Source: Verrucomicrobiales bacterium (GTDB taxonomy: Bacteria > Verrucomicrobiota > Verrucomicrobiia > Verrucomicrobiales > V1-33). Taken from it: a stretch of 43,817 nt of DNA. Below, in pieces: positions 31,945-41,285 of this stretch (its first letter is position 1; every line of letters starts with the position of its first letter). Location of the stretch: NCBI GenBank assembly GCA_028293125.1, contig JAQGPJ010000097.1, forward strand, positions 1 through 43,817, read 5' to 3'. The position numbers and the translations under genes were made by a program. Under the pieces are notes generated by a model, which was not told the DNA's origin, searched no databases, and saw only the letters and a list, made by a program, of their open reading frames with translations.

Positions 31945-34794
31945 TCAGGGCCTGGCCAGACGGTAGAACTTTTTGCCGCTGGCGGGCAGGGGGACCGTCA
32001 AGGGGCTGGCGGCTCCGTTCACAGTGGTCCAAGTGCCGAGATCCGGGCTTTCCTGCAGGATCGCTCCCGCCCCCGCCGACCAAGTGAGAGTGACATTGGA
32101 GCCGCTGACACTCATTGAAATCGAGGCTGTGGCGGGTGGAGTGACCGTGGTCGCGGCCTGCATGTGGGTGGTGATCAGCGACTGCACTCTGGAGCGCAGG
32201 GCGGCCTCATCAAAGGCGGTGGAGAAATCGTGGATAGCGATCTCATCAAGACGACCGGTGAAACCGTTGACTCCGTTGGGCAGGGCGGCGCCCACCAGAA
32301 CACCGGCGAGGCTGACCCTCCAAGCGGTGGTGTTAGTGATGGAATAGACCTGGCCATCCAGATAAATCTCCAGCAGCGGAGCCACGCCGACTGAGTCATT
32401 GCCGTAAAATACATACATCAGGTGGTGCCATTCATTGTCATCAAGCGGGGGGCCTTCAGTGGTGGTGCGGGCCGGCCCGAACAGCTCAAGATAGCCAGCA
32501 TTGAAATTGTAAATCAGCGCCGGGGAATTGTCGCCGCCGGCCACTTCATGATTGCCGAAGTTCACCAGGTAGGTGTTTGGATTGTCCCCCAAGCTTTGAA
32601 TCCAGAGCTCCACCCCAAAAGGGCCGTTCAGTTCGGAAAGATTGGTTTCCAGCAGCTTTTTGAAGTAACTGTTGCCGGCGAAGTCCGCCGTGTAGCCAAG
32701 ATTCAGACCACTGGCGATGGCGGCATGATCCGCGCGGCGGGCGGCGACGCTGGGAACCATGTCATTGGCGCCGGCGGCGGGCGCGGGGTCCAGCGGCATG
32801 AGCTGGACTGCCGGTCCACTGGCCTCATCGAAGTTCCAGTAAAGCAGGGGAGCATCCGCGATCACCTGTTTGGCATAGGCGGTTTGCGCAAGGGGAGGAG
32901 GCGCATTCACGGTCAAAGCCGCAGCGGCGCTGTCCTTGAAGACCTGGCCTGCGGAAACCCGGACTGTGTAGTTGTGGGTGCCCACATCACCAAGCGTCAG
33001 CGCCGGTATGGTGTAGGTGGCCGCCACTTCGCCAACCAGAGCCAGGCCGTCGCGGAACCATTGGAAGATCAGAGGCTCATTGGTGCCGGTGACGGTGGCG
33101 CTGACTGAAAACACCATAGTGTCCCCGATATTGGCCGTTTTTCCCTGTGGCTGGGTGCCGATGGTGACGACCGTTTCGGGGAGAGTGCCGCCCGCTGCCG
33201 TGAAGTGCGCCTCCACCATGGAGGACACTTTGGCGGTCACTGCGGCCTCGTCCGGGAGGTCCGACAGATCGTAAACCGCCAGCTCATCAATACGCCCGGT
33301 GAACTGGTTGGCTCCATTCAGCAGGCCCGCGCCCGCCACCAGACCGCCAAGACTGAGCGGTTTCACCACTGGGCCCACCCGGGGATAGTTCTGCTTGTCG
33401 AAATAAAAATCCAGCCGGTCCGCCACGCCCGATCCGCCCCCGCCGTAATAGACGGCGACCAGATGATGCCAGCCTTGGTCCGCCATGATCGGTCCGCTGA
33501 GCGCAGTGCGGCCTCCGCCTCCGCCAAACAATTCCAGATGCAGGGGTGCTGGCGGATCAAAATTGTAAATCACCGCTGGGGAGTTGTCCCCTGCGGCCGT
33601 ATAGTCGCCGAAATTGAGCAGGTAGGCCCCTCCGTTGTCAGCCTGGCTTTGAAGCCAAAGCTCCACCACATAAGGGCCGGGCAGGGAACTGATCCCGGTG
33701 TCTGAAGTCAGAGGCCGGGCATGGAAGAAACTATTACCCACCAGATCCGCAGCACGGCCCAGCTTCAGCGTGCTGCCGAGTTCCGTATGGGTGGACAGCA
33801 CCGGCGACCCTTCCGGCAACAGCAGATTCTCCCCGGCTGTGGCGTCGGTGAGGGGCATCTGCTGCACCGCGGGTGCCGTGGGATCCGTTTCATCAAAGTT
33901 CCAGTAAAGCAGGGGTGTGTCAGCTTTGACCACCGTGCTGTAGGCGGGGCCGGAGGCCGCCAGGGCGGATGCGCGGTGCCGGGTCACCAAGCCGGAGGCC
34001 CATGCCTCCACCGCCGCCTCATCCGCCAGTTCCTTCGCCTGAAGATCGTACACAGCCAATTCATCGATATTCCCTGTGAAGGCGTTTGCTCCGTTGGGCA
34101 GAGCCGCCCCTACAATCAGGTTGGCAAGGCTCAGCCGGCGGGAAATGCCTTCCAACCCGGTCGCCAAGGTCCCGTCCAGATAAATATCCGTGCGGGCACC
34201 CACGCCATCGGTTCCGTTTCCGTGATAAACGACCAGCACATGATGCCATGCCTGATCGTCAAATCCCGGACCGGAGTCCCCGGTGCGGCCTCCGCCGGCA
34301 CCGTAAAGCTCCAGCACCGGGCCCTGAAAATTGTAAATCAATGCCGGGGAATTGTCACCTCCGGGGCTTAGTCCGAAGTTGGCAAGATAGGTGGGGGTGC
34401 CTGCGCCCCCGCTTTGAATCCACATCTCCAGCGCGTAGGCGCCGGTCAGTTGGGGCTTGCCGGCGCGGAGCGCGGCGGAGGATGCAAAATACCCCCCGCC
34501 GTCCAAGCTGGCGGTGCTGCCCAGCCGGAGACCGCTGCTGATGGATTCGTGGGTGACGCGGCTGGCCGACTGCACCGCCTGCAGATCGTTCTCCGTGGTC
34601 ACGGCAGCCCCGGGAACCTGCTGCACGATGCCATCGCCGATCTCCTCCTGATCAAAATTCCAATAAAATAACGGCTTGTCGGCCAGAATCGCCTGGGAGT
34701 AGGGAGTCTGACTTTGGGCGGAGCCTGCGCTCAGGGCTGCGGCTATAATAAAACCCGGTAGAAGCCGGGGAAGGGGGGAGGATTTTGCGGTCAT
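31945..34794 (-). CDS. Exported protein with three LamG repeats and an Ig-like domain
   Basis: A 949-residue protein with a signal peptide (residues 1 to about 28, ending S-A-Q-S-Q). Three LamG-like repeats start at about 30, 289 and 648. Each opens with A-D-x-P-L-x-Y-W-N-F-D, has D-N-S-P-A-x-I-Y-N-F in the middle and ends with F-T-G-x-(I/L)-D-E-(L/I)-A-(V/I)-(Y/H)-D. An Ig-like domain lies between repeats 2 and 3 (about 540-640; F-Q-W-F-R-D-G). The C-terminus (about 895-949) is a small beta domain ending K-K-F-Y-R-L-A-R-P, common at the end of verrucomicrobial surface proteins. Binding to glycans or cell-surface polymers is likely; no enzyme motif is seen. A strong hairpin sits 34 bases past its stop. 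Confidence 0.87.
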   Translation of the reverse strand: MTAKSSPLPRLLPGFIIAAALSAGSAQSQTPYSQAILADKPLFYWNFDQEEIGDGIVQQVPGAAVTTENDLQAVQSASRVTHESISSGLRLGSTASLDGGGYFASSAALRAGKPQLTGAYALEMWIQSGGAGTPTYLANFGLSPGGDNSPALIYNFQGPVLELYGAGGGRTGDSGPGFDDQAWHHVLVVYHGNGTDGVGARTDIYLDGTLATGLEGISRRLSLANLIVGAALPNGANAFTGNIDELAVYDLQAKELADEAAVEAWASGLVTRHRASALAASGPAYSTVVKADTPLLYWNFDETDPTAPAVQQMPLTDATAGENLLLPEGSPVLSTHTELGSTLKLGRAADLVGNSFFHARPLTSDTGISSLPGPYVVELWLQSQADNGGAYLLNFGDYTAAGDNSPAVIYNFDPPAPLHLELFGGGGGRTALSGPIMADQGWHHLVAVYYGGGGSGVADRLDFYFDKQNYPRVGPVVKPLSLGGLVAGAGLLNGANQFTGRIDELAVYDLSDLPDEAAVTAKVSSMVEAHFTAAGGTLPETVVTIGTQPQGKTANIGDTMVFSVSATVTGTNEPLIFQWFRDGLALVGEVAATYTIPALTLGDVGTHNYTVRVSAGQVFKDSAAAALTVNAPPPLAQTAYAKQVIADAPLLYWNFDEASGPAVQLMPLDPAPAAGANDMVPSVAARRADHAAIASGLNLGYTADFAGNSYFKKLLETNLSELNGPFGVELWIQSLGDNPNTYLVNFGNHEVAGGDNSPALIYNFNAGYLELFGPARTTTEGPPLDDNEWHHLMYVFYGNDSVGVAPLLEIYLDGQVYSITNTTAWRVSLAGVLVGAALPNGVNGFTGRLDEIAIHDFSTAFDEAALRSRVQSLITTHMQAATTVTPPATASISMSVSGSNVTLTWSAGAGAILQESPDLGTWTTVNGAASPLTVPLPASGKKFYRLARP

Positions 34795-35215
34795 TTGGTG
34801 GAGGGTATAACAAATGGAACAGGATCCGGATCAACCTGTGGCACGGAGCGGAAACAACGCGAATCCCGCTTCCGTGCTTGAGGCATGGTGCGTGGCACGC
34901 CAGCATTTCAGAGGCCAGACACCCCTTCTTTACCGGCATGACGCCTTAAATAAGGGAAAAATGCCGGAGTCTTATCGGTGGTTTCCTGAACAGAATGGAT
35001 TTGAGTCTGAAGGTCCCGGTCAGAAGGTTCAGAATGCTTCGGAAGAGGCCGGAAACTTTGGCGGTGATATCAAAAAAAGTATCACAAGTCAGTGTTTATC
35101 TGGTAAACGGCGTTTTTTTCCGCTTCCGGAAAGCATGATGCGGAGGGGTGCTGGAGGCATTCAGCCAGACTGCCGGCGCACGGTGCGTCCCCGGCGTGGG
35201 GAGCCGGAACCGGGC
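34795..35215. other. Intergenic region upstream of the LamG gene
   Basis: About 420 bases that should hold the LamG promoter (on the minus strand). GTGATA (35063-35068) and TATCAC (35079-35084) form a short dyad around an A-run. I do not see a convincing gene; an open frame from 34814 to 35251 runs into the typA terminator and has no recognisable content. Confidence 0.4.
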
Positions 35216-35249
35216 AAAAAAAAAGCCGCTCCTGAATGGAGCGGCTTTT
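35216..35249 (-). terminator. typA terminator
   Basis: AAAAGCCGCTCC (35221-35232) pairs exactly with GGAGCGGCTTTT (35238-35249) around a 5-base loop; read on the minus strand, a run of nine T follows (complement of 35216-35224). It starts 48 bases after the typA stop at 35297. Confidence 0.9.
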
Positions 35250-35296
35250 GAAGGGATGTTTAGAATGAGCCTGCGGAGAGCTGGCGGCACCGGGGA

Positions 35297-37126
35297 TTAC
35301 ACCCCGCTGAGGGCGTCCTCGCGCTTCTGAATGCGGCGGCGCTCGTTGGGGTCGAGGATGCGTTTGCGCAGGCGGATGTTTTTCGGCGTGGCCTCCACGA
35401 GTTCATCAGCTTGGATGTACTCGATGGCGCGCTCGAGGCTGAAGCGGATGGGTGGAGTCAGCCCGGCGCTCTTGTCGTTGCCGGCGGCACGGAAGTTGGT
35501 GAGCTGCTTGGCTTTGCAGGGATTGACGGGCAGATCGTCCGCGCGCGGGTTTTCACCGATCAGCATGCCGGAATAGACCATGTCGCCGGGGGCCACGAAG
35601 AGTTTGCCGCGCACCTGAATGTCCTCGAGGCTGTAGGGAGTGGCCTCGCCGCCCTCCATGCTGACCAAGGTGCCCGTGGTGCGGGTGACGATGGAACCGG
35701 CCCAAGGGGCATAGTGCTTGAAGAGGTGACTCATGACGCCGTGGCCGCTCGTCAGGTTCATGAGGTCGTATTCGAAGCCGATGAGGCCGCGGGTGCTGAT
35801 CTCGGCCTCGATGAGGGTGCTGGTTTTGTGGACGTTCATGTTCACCAGAAGGCCGCGGCGGTCGTTGATGCGCTTGAGGACGCCGTTCACGTATTCCTCA
35901 GGCACTTCGATATAAAGGGTTTCGAAGGGCTCCATGGTGGTGCCGGATTCATCCTTTTTGGTGATGACGTTGGGGCGGCTGACCAGGAGTTCGAAGCCCT
36001 CACGGCGCATCTGCTCCACCAGCACCGCGATCTGCATGGCGCCGCGGGCGCTGACGTTGAAGACGCCGGACAGATCGGAATCCGTGACGTGGATGGAGAT
36101 GTTGGACTTCATCTCGCGCATCAGGCGGTCGCGGATCTGGCGGCTGGTGACGTATTTGCCCTCCTTTCCGGCGCCGGGACTGTCGTTCACGGCGAACTCC
36201 ATGCTCACGGTCGGAGGATCGATGTCCACAAATTCAATGGCGGAGTCCTCGTCGCTGGAGGAGAGGGTTTCACCGATATCCACATCCTCAAAGCCGGCGA
36301 TGCCGACGATATTGCCGGCGACGGCCTCATCCGCGAAGTTGGTCTGGAGCGCGGAATATTCAAAAATGCGGCTGACCTTCGCGCGGACCTTGGAGCCGTC
36401 CTTGCGGTAGAGGAACACGGGGTCGCCCTTGGTGACCCTGCCGCTGAGCACCTTGCCCATGGCCACACGGCCGACGTAGTCATCCCAGGCGATGTTGGAG
36501 GCCAGCATGCGGAAAGGGCCGTTCTCCTCAACCTTTGGAGCCGGGATGTGGTCCCAGATGCCCTGCAGCAGCGGCATCATGTCCACATTCTCATCGGAAA
36601 GATTGGCTTTGAAGTAGCCATCGCGGGCGGAGCCATAAAAAGTGGGGGCGTCGAACTGGTCTTCGGTGGCGTCCAGCTCCAGCAGCAGTTCCAGCACCTT
36701 GTCGTGCATGGCTGCAGGTTCGGAGTGCGGGCGGTCAATCTTGTTGATGACCAGAATGACCTTCAGGCCCTCCTGCAGCGCCTTGCGGAGCACAAAACGG
36801 GTCTGGGCCTGGGGGCCATCATAGGCGTCCACCACGAGAAGCACGCCGTCCACCATCTTCATCACGCGCTCCACCTCCGCGCCGAAGTCGGCGTGGCCGG
36901 GGGTGTCCACGATGTTGATGATGCGGTCGCCCCAGTGAACGGAGGTGTTTTTGGCGCGGATGGTGATGCCTTTTTCCTTTTCGAGGTCCATGGAGTCCAT
37001 GGAGCGCTCGGCGACCACCTGATTTTCCCGGAAGGCACCGCCGGCGCGCAGCAGTTTATCCACCAGCGTGGTCTTCCCATGGTCAACGTGGGCGATGATG
37101 GCGATATTGCGGATACGGGTATACAT
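35297..37126 (-). CDS. typA: Ribosome-associated GTPase TypA/BipA
   Basis: The start is set at the ATG at 37124-37126 ([18 protein letters not shown]), giving 609 residues, the normal size; the frame upstream is not coding-like. G1 is A-H-V-D-H-G-K-T-T near 11-19, G3 is [10 protein letters not shown]4 is N-K-I-D-R-P. Domains II, III and V follow, then the TypA-specific C-terminal domain ([15 protein letters not shown] near the end). It binds the 70S ribosome near the A site and helps assembly and stress growth. A strong terminator closes the gene; the 560 bases upstream are AT-rich in part and probably hold its promoter. Confidence 0.97.
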   Translation of the reverse strand: MYTRIRNIAIIAHVDHGKTTLVDKLLRAGGAFRENQVVAERSMDSMDLEKEKGITIRAKNTSVHWGDRIINIVDTPGHADFGAEVERVMKMVDGVLLVVDAYDGPQAQTRFVLRKALQEGLKVILVINKIDRPHSEPAAMHDKVLELLLELDATEDQFDAPTFYGSARDGYFKANLSDENVDMMPLLQGIWDHIPAPKVEENGPFRMLASNIAWDDYVGRVAMGKVLSGRVTKGDPVFLYRKDGSKVRAKVSRIFEYSALQTNFADEAVAGNIVGIAGFEDVDIGETLSSSDEDSAIEFVDIDPPTVSMEFAVNDSPGAGKEGKYVTSRQIRDRLMREMKSNISIHVTDSDLSGVFNVSARGAMQIAVLVEQMRREGFELLVSRPNVITKKDESGTTMEPFETLYIEVPEEYVNGVLKRINDRRGLLVNMNVHKTSTLIEAEISTRGLIGFEYDLMNLTSGHGVMSHLFKHYAPWAGSIVTRTTGTLVSMEGGEATPYSLEDIQVRGKLFVAPGDMVYSGMLIGENPRADDLPVNPCKAKQLTNFRAAGNDKSAGLTPPIRFSLERAIEYIQADELVEATPKNIRLRKRILDPNERRRIQKREDALSGV

Positions 37127-37692
37127 GACAGGACAGAACGAAGGAAGGGAGGACAGGGCGTGACGTGACGGAAAGTCAGGAAGAGAGAGAAAATGCGCTC
37201 CCGGACGGGAAAATAGGGCGATCGCCGCTGCCCGGAGCACAAGGGGCGGGACCAGTAGCATGGTTTTCCCATTTTGCAAACGCCCACTGGAAATGTGGCG
37301 GTTTTGATTGAAAGCACTCTGTTTGCCACTATTCGGATCTTTCCATTAAGGCCAAAACGGGACCGGGACGCCGCGGGAAATTATAATCCGATATTAATTC
37401 AAGATTCTGATGGACTGCTGAGTGCCGATGCTCAGGAGATATCTGGCATTTAATTAAAAGCCAAGAAAAGGGGCCCGGTTTTTTGGATTCGTGGGCGAAG
37501 CGTGCCCCGGAGGCGGTGGCCGGAGTGGTTTAATTGAATGACAAACCAGTCCCGCCCGCAGCGTGCCTTTCCTGCGCCTCCCGGCTTGCGGAACCAGCCC
37601 GGTTCCGCTTGGCTGTGATCCGTGCCCACGGCAATGGGCTCCCCGTGCCGGCCTCCCATGCGATTTGTCCCATCATCCTTCTCAATATTCCC
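37127..37692. other. Intergenic region between divergent typA and AMP-binding genes
   Basis: About 566 bases. The middle (37340-37460) is notably AT-rich, with TTATAATC and TATTAATTC motifs that could serve as -10 elements for either gene. No RNA gene, repeat or clear operator was recognised. A frame open from 37534 joins the downstream gene but its first 53 residues look non-coding. Confidence 0.5.
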
Positions 37693-38748
37693 ATGACCCC
37701 CGCTGAAAATCTCGACGAACACCTCCGCGCGATGATCCAATGGCACTTCAGTCCGGAGACCGGCTGTCCCTTCTGGCTGGACTGGGCGGCGCAGCAGGGG
37801 TGGGATCCCCGCCAGGAGGTGAAGTCCTTCGCCGACATCAACAAATTCCCCCATTTCCAGGACGAGTGGCTGCGGGATGAGCAGAACGAGCGGTTTGTCC
37901 TCAAAGGTTTCGGTGACCGGCCCTTCAACATTTTCGAAACCGGCGGCACCACCGGCCTGCCAAAGCAGCGGATCGGCTGGGACGACTACAAAGTGGATTA
38001 CGAGGAGTTCGGGGACAATCTCGACGACCAGTATTTTCCCCGCGGCGCCAAATGGCTGATGGTTGGCCCCACCGGCCCGCGCCGCCTGCGCCTGGCCATC
38101 GAGCATCTGGCGAACTATCGGGGAGGTTCCTGCTATTTTGTTGATCTGGACCCGCGCTATGTGAAAAAGCTGATCCTCCGCAAAAAATCCGAGGAGGTGG
38201 AGCAGTACATGAAGCACGTGATCGACCAAGCGGTGGAGATCGTGAAACACCGGGGTGTATCCTGTCTCTTCACCACCCCCCGCCTGCTGGAGGCGCTGGC
38301 GGAGCGGGTCTCCATCCCGGCCCACGGCATCAAGGGCGTCTTCTGCGGCGGCACCAGCATGACCCCGCAGATGGTGCGCTTCCTGAGCGAGGAGGTGCTG
38401 GAGAGCAAAGCACAGTTTGTCCCCACCTACGGCAACACCCTTATGGGGCTGGCCTGCAGCCTGCCCGCCACCCTGAAGGACAACGGCTATAGTGTGACCT
38501 ACTACTCTCCCCAGCCCCGCGCCGTCCTGCGCATCGTGGACGGCAACCACACCGACCGCGTCATGAACTACGGGGAATACGGCCGTGTGGAGCTGACCAC
38601 GCTGACGAAGGAGTTCTTCATGCCCCGCTTCCTCGAGCGCGACGAGGCCATCCGCCGTCAGCCCTGCGAAAAATACCCGTGGGATGGCGTCGGCGATGTC
38701 CGCCCTTTCGGCGCCATGGAGAAGAAGGTGATTGAGGGCGTTTACTGA
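37693..38748 (+). CDS. PaaK/EhpF-like AMP-binding (adenylate-forming) protein
   Basis: The ATG at 37693 is preferred, giving 351 residues. The adenylate-forming P-loop F-E-T-G-G-T-T-G-L-P-K is at about 94-104 and a later G-G-T-S-M-T and Y-G-N-T-L-M-G match the phenylacetate-CoA ligase (PaaK) branch. The protein is shorter than PaaK (about 430) and appears to lack the mobile C-terminal lid domain, as in EhpF-type proteins of phenazine clusters. Substrate unknown: an aromatic or other carboxylate activated as adenylate is inferred. It is a single gene; no reductase, carrier protein or thioesterase stands next to it. Confidence 0.8.
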   Translation: MTPAENLDEHLRAMIQWHFSPETGCPFWLDWAAQQGWDPRQEVKSFADINKFPHFQDEWLRDEQNERFVLKGFGDRPFNIFETGGTTGLPKQRIGWDDYKVDYEEFGDNLDDQYFPRGAKWLMVGPTGPRRLRLAIEHLANYRGGSCYFVDLDPRYVKKLILRKKSEEVEQYMKHVIDQAVEIVKHRGVSCLFTTPRLLEALAERVSIPAHGIKGVFCGGTSMTPQMVRFLSEEVLESKAQFVPTYGNTLMGLACSLPATLKDNGYSVTYYSPQPRAVLRIVDGNHTDRVMNYGEYGRVELTTLTKEFFMPRFLERDEAIRRQPCEKYPWDGVGDVRPFGAMEKKVIEGVY

Positions 38749-38902
38749 GGCTCCGAGGCCCGGAGCCCGACAGATCATGCCATGGCAGGACTGATGAACC
38801 GGATCATTGGCGCTCCCATTTGGCGCTGTTTGTCATGAGCAGGGATAACGGCATTGAAAACCGCTGGACTGGCTTCAGGAGTTTGTTCTGAACTGTTTTA
38901 GA

Positions 38903-39109
38903 GTGCTGTGGCCCTTGTGGGTGACACCGGTGGTGCTGCTTCTTGTCGGCCAGTTCAGGGCTCCTTGGATTGGTTTGGGCATTTTTGCCGGACTTGTCTT
39001 GGCGCACCGATGGTGGTGGAGCTGTATTTTTGAGTTGTTAAATGGAAGTGCGATCTACGACGGAATGATTTCATGCGCTATGATTGCCTGGAGATTATGG
39101 CGTCGGTGA
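38903..39109 (+). CDS. Possible small membrane protein
   Basis: A 68-residue frame with a GTG start at 38903 (no ATG available). It has two hydrophobic stretches, P-L-W-V-T-P-V-V-L-L-L-V-G and W-I-G-L-G-I-F-A-G-L-V-L-A, then Trp-rich R-W-W-W-S-C and a second amphipathic part. No family recognised. It lies between the AMP-binding gene and the convergent antiporter gene. Its reality is uncertain: there is no clear ribosome-binding site. Confidence 0.35.
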   Translation: MLWPLWVTPVVLLLVGQFRAPWIGLGIFAGLVLAHRWWWSCIFELLNGSAIYDGMISCAMIAWRLWRR

Positions 39110-39124
39110 CTTTCCCCTGATGGA

Positions 39125-40981
39125 CTACGCCTCGGCCGGCCGGCTGTCCTCCTCCGAGGCCTCCAGCCCGGATATGGCGATCTCGATCTCCGCAGGATCG
39201 CGGTCATAGACTGACAGGCATTGACGCAGCATCTCCAAACCGGCCTCGCGCTCGTCGTGCACAATCCCGCGGGGCGAGACCTCACGCAGCTGGGCAACCT
39301 CCGAGGGGAAGCGGGCGCGGCACAGAGTAGCGATCCCGGGGTTCCGCTCCTTGGCGATGGTAATTGCGGTGCGCGCGAGCTCCACATGCGGAAAGGTGAT
39401 CACAATAATGCTGGCGCGCTCGATGCCCGCGAGCTCCAGGGTGTCCGCTTGGGAAATATCCGCAAAAAGCACCGCATGCCCCTCCTTAAGAAGGCGGCGC
39501 ACGGTCTGGGCGTTCAGCTCCACGATGATGACCGGAATGTCCAGCCGCAGCAGCGCGTCGTGCATCATGTGCCCCACCGTGCCGTAGCCGCAGAGAATGG
39601 CGTGCTGCTGGAATTCCCGGATGCGTTTGCCGAACTGTCCCTGCCCGGGAGCTTGGCCCGCGGAGGAGGGCGCAGGGGCGGCCCCAGTATCCGCGGAGGC
39701 TGGGTCTGTTCCTCCTTCCCCGGCTTTAAGCGTTTTGGGAGTTTTCGGTTTGGACGGGCGGGCCCGGTCCCAGCGCCGGGTCAGCGGGATGGCAGCGCGC
39801 ATCAGCAGCGGGGAAAGGCCCAGGGTCAGCACGGTCTCGATCAGTAGAACCTGCAGAATGCCGCGGCTGAGCAGGCCGGCATCCGCCGCCCTGTTGGCCA
39901 CGACCACCGCGAACTCCCCCACCCCCGCGAGCGCCACCCCCGCCAGCAGCGCACCCCGCCACGGGACGCCGCTCCACCGTCCCGCGAAAGTAAGGGCCAT
40001 GGCCTTCAGCAGCAGAATCCCCACTGCCCCCGCCAGCAGGGCCGGCCAGTGGGCGAGGAAAAACGGGATATTCACAAAGGCTCCCACCGAAACGAAGAAA
40101 ATCGTCAGGAAAAAATCCCGAAAGGTCACTGCATCCGCCAGAATCCGATGGCTGTAAACAGATCCACTCACCGCCAGCCCGGCGGCAAAAGCGCCCAGTG
40201 CGGCATTCAGCCCCAAAAGATTGCCCAGCGAGGCGATGCCCGCGCACAGGGCCAGCACCGACAGCGTGAACATCTCCCGGCTGCGGGTATGGCTCACAAT
40301 CCGCAGTATCCTTGGAATGCCATACCGGCTCAGCAGCGCGGCGCAGGTCAGGAAAACAAGGCTTTTCCCCACCAGCATGACGGTCAGACCGGCGGTGGCC
40401 TTCAGATCCAGTCCGCTGGTGAGTCCCGGCAGCAGCACCAGCAGCAGAATCACGGCGATGTCCTGCAGCAAGGCCACCCCCAGCGTCAGCCTCGCCCCCG
40501 GATGATGGCCCATGCCGAAATCCTGAAACAGCTTCAGCCCCACCGCGGTGGAGGAGAGAGCCGTCAGAAAGGCCAGCAGCCCCAAGGTGGTTCCGGAAAG
40601 CCCGAAACACGCCAGAACCCCGGCCGACAAAAGGGTGGTGAGACCCAGCTGCCCGAGTCCTGCTGTCAGTCCGGTTTTCCGAAGCTGCATCAACTCGTGG
40701 AGTGACGACTCCACGCCGATGGTGAACATCAGCAGGATAATCCCCACATTCCCCATCTGCCCCAGCAGCTGCGAGGCTGGAGAGCCGGGCCGGAGATCAA
40801 CCTGGCCGGAGACCGCCAGCAGCACCCCGCACAGAAAATATCCCGGCAGAGGGGGCAGCCGCAGCCTGCCGAGCAAAAGGGAGGCCGCGACCGCCAGAAG
40901 CAGCGCCAAAGTCAGGACCAGCAGAAAATGGTCCTCCGCACCGCCGCCGCCGGATGCCAGAAAAGGGGTGAAAATCGCCAT
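39125..40981 (-). CDS. CPA2 cation:proton antiporter with TrkA-N domain (KefB-like)
   Basis: The start is set at the ATG at 40979-40981 (M-A-I-F-T-P-F-L-A-S-G), giving 618 residues; 32 further residues upstream lack coding character. About 12 transmembrane helices fill residues 15-400, with typical CPA2 motifs L-P-G-Y-F-L-C-G, F-L-T-A-L-S-S-T-A-V and G-L-N-A-A-L-G-A-F-A-A-G. A Pro/Ala/Ser-rich linker (about 420-460) leads to a TrkA-N (RCK) domain with G-Y-G-T-V-G-H near 480. The transporter exchanges K+ or Na+ for protons, gated by a nucleotide bound to the RCK domain. A KefC-like glutathione site could not be confirmed by eye. Confidence 0.9.
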   Translation of the reverse strand: MAIFTPFLASGGGGAEDHFLLVLTLALLLAVAASLLLGRLRLPPLPGYFLCGVLLAVSGQVDLRPGSPASQLLGQMGNVGIILLMFTIGVESSLHELMQLRKTGLTAGLGQLGLTTLLSAGVLACFGLSGTTLGLLAFLTALSSTAVGLKLFQDFGMGHHPGARLTLGVALLQDIAVILLLVLLPGLTSGLDLKATAGLTVMLVGKSLVFLTCAALLSRYGIPRILRIVSHTRSREMFTLSVLALCAGIASLGNLLGLNAALGAFAAGLAVSGSVYSHRILADAVTFRDFFLTIFFVSVGAFVNIPFFLAHWPALLAGAVGILLLKAMALTFAGRWSGVPWRGALLAGVALAGVGEFAVVVANRAADAGLLSRGILQVLLIETVLTLGLSPLLMRAAIPLTRRWDRARPSKPKTPKTLKAGEGGTDPASADTGAAPAPSSAGQAPGQGQFGKRIREFQQHAILCGYGTVGHMMHDALLRLDIPVIIVELNAQTVRRLLKEGHAVLFADISQADTLELAGIERASIIVITFPHVELARTAITIAKERNPGIATLCRARFPSEVAQLREVSPRGIVHDEREAGLEMLRQCLSVYDRDPAEIEIAISGLEASEEDSRPAEA

Positions 40982-41285
40982 TCCGCCAACAAAGCGGCAA
41001 CCTGTGCGCCACGCCAGAATTTCCTCACCAAAAACGGCATTTGCCCCTTTTCCTGACACTGTGGACCGCTTTTCCATCCGCCCCGCGACAGACAGAACCA
41101 GCAGGCTTGACGTAGCACAGTAAAAAGGCCGGAAAGTCCTGTAAATCAGGGAGTTGCTTTCCGTATCCCGCTTCGTTACCCGTTAAATTTCCCTTGGCTG
41201 GCCTTGTCGTCGGGCGCATTCCGCCGCCCTCATATTGTGTGATCCGGTGTTTGTGGAATCTGAAAGGCTGGTCCAGATTTTGCCT

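Noticed and set aside
34814-35251. A 145-residue open frame between the LamG and typA genes
   Set aside because: It runs through the typA terminator stem and has no recognisable content or start context.
35411-37168. A 585-residue open frame on the plus strand opposite typA
   Set aside because: It is antisense to a full-length, motif-complete TypA and reads as the complement of its codons, with His/Val/Gly-rich low-complexity content and no family motif.
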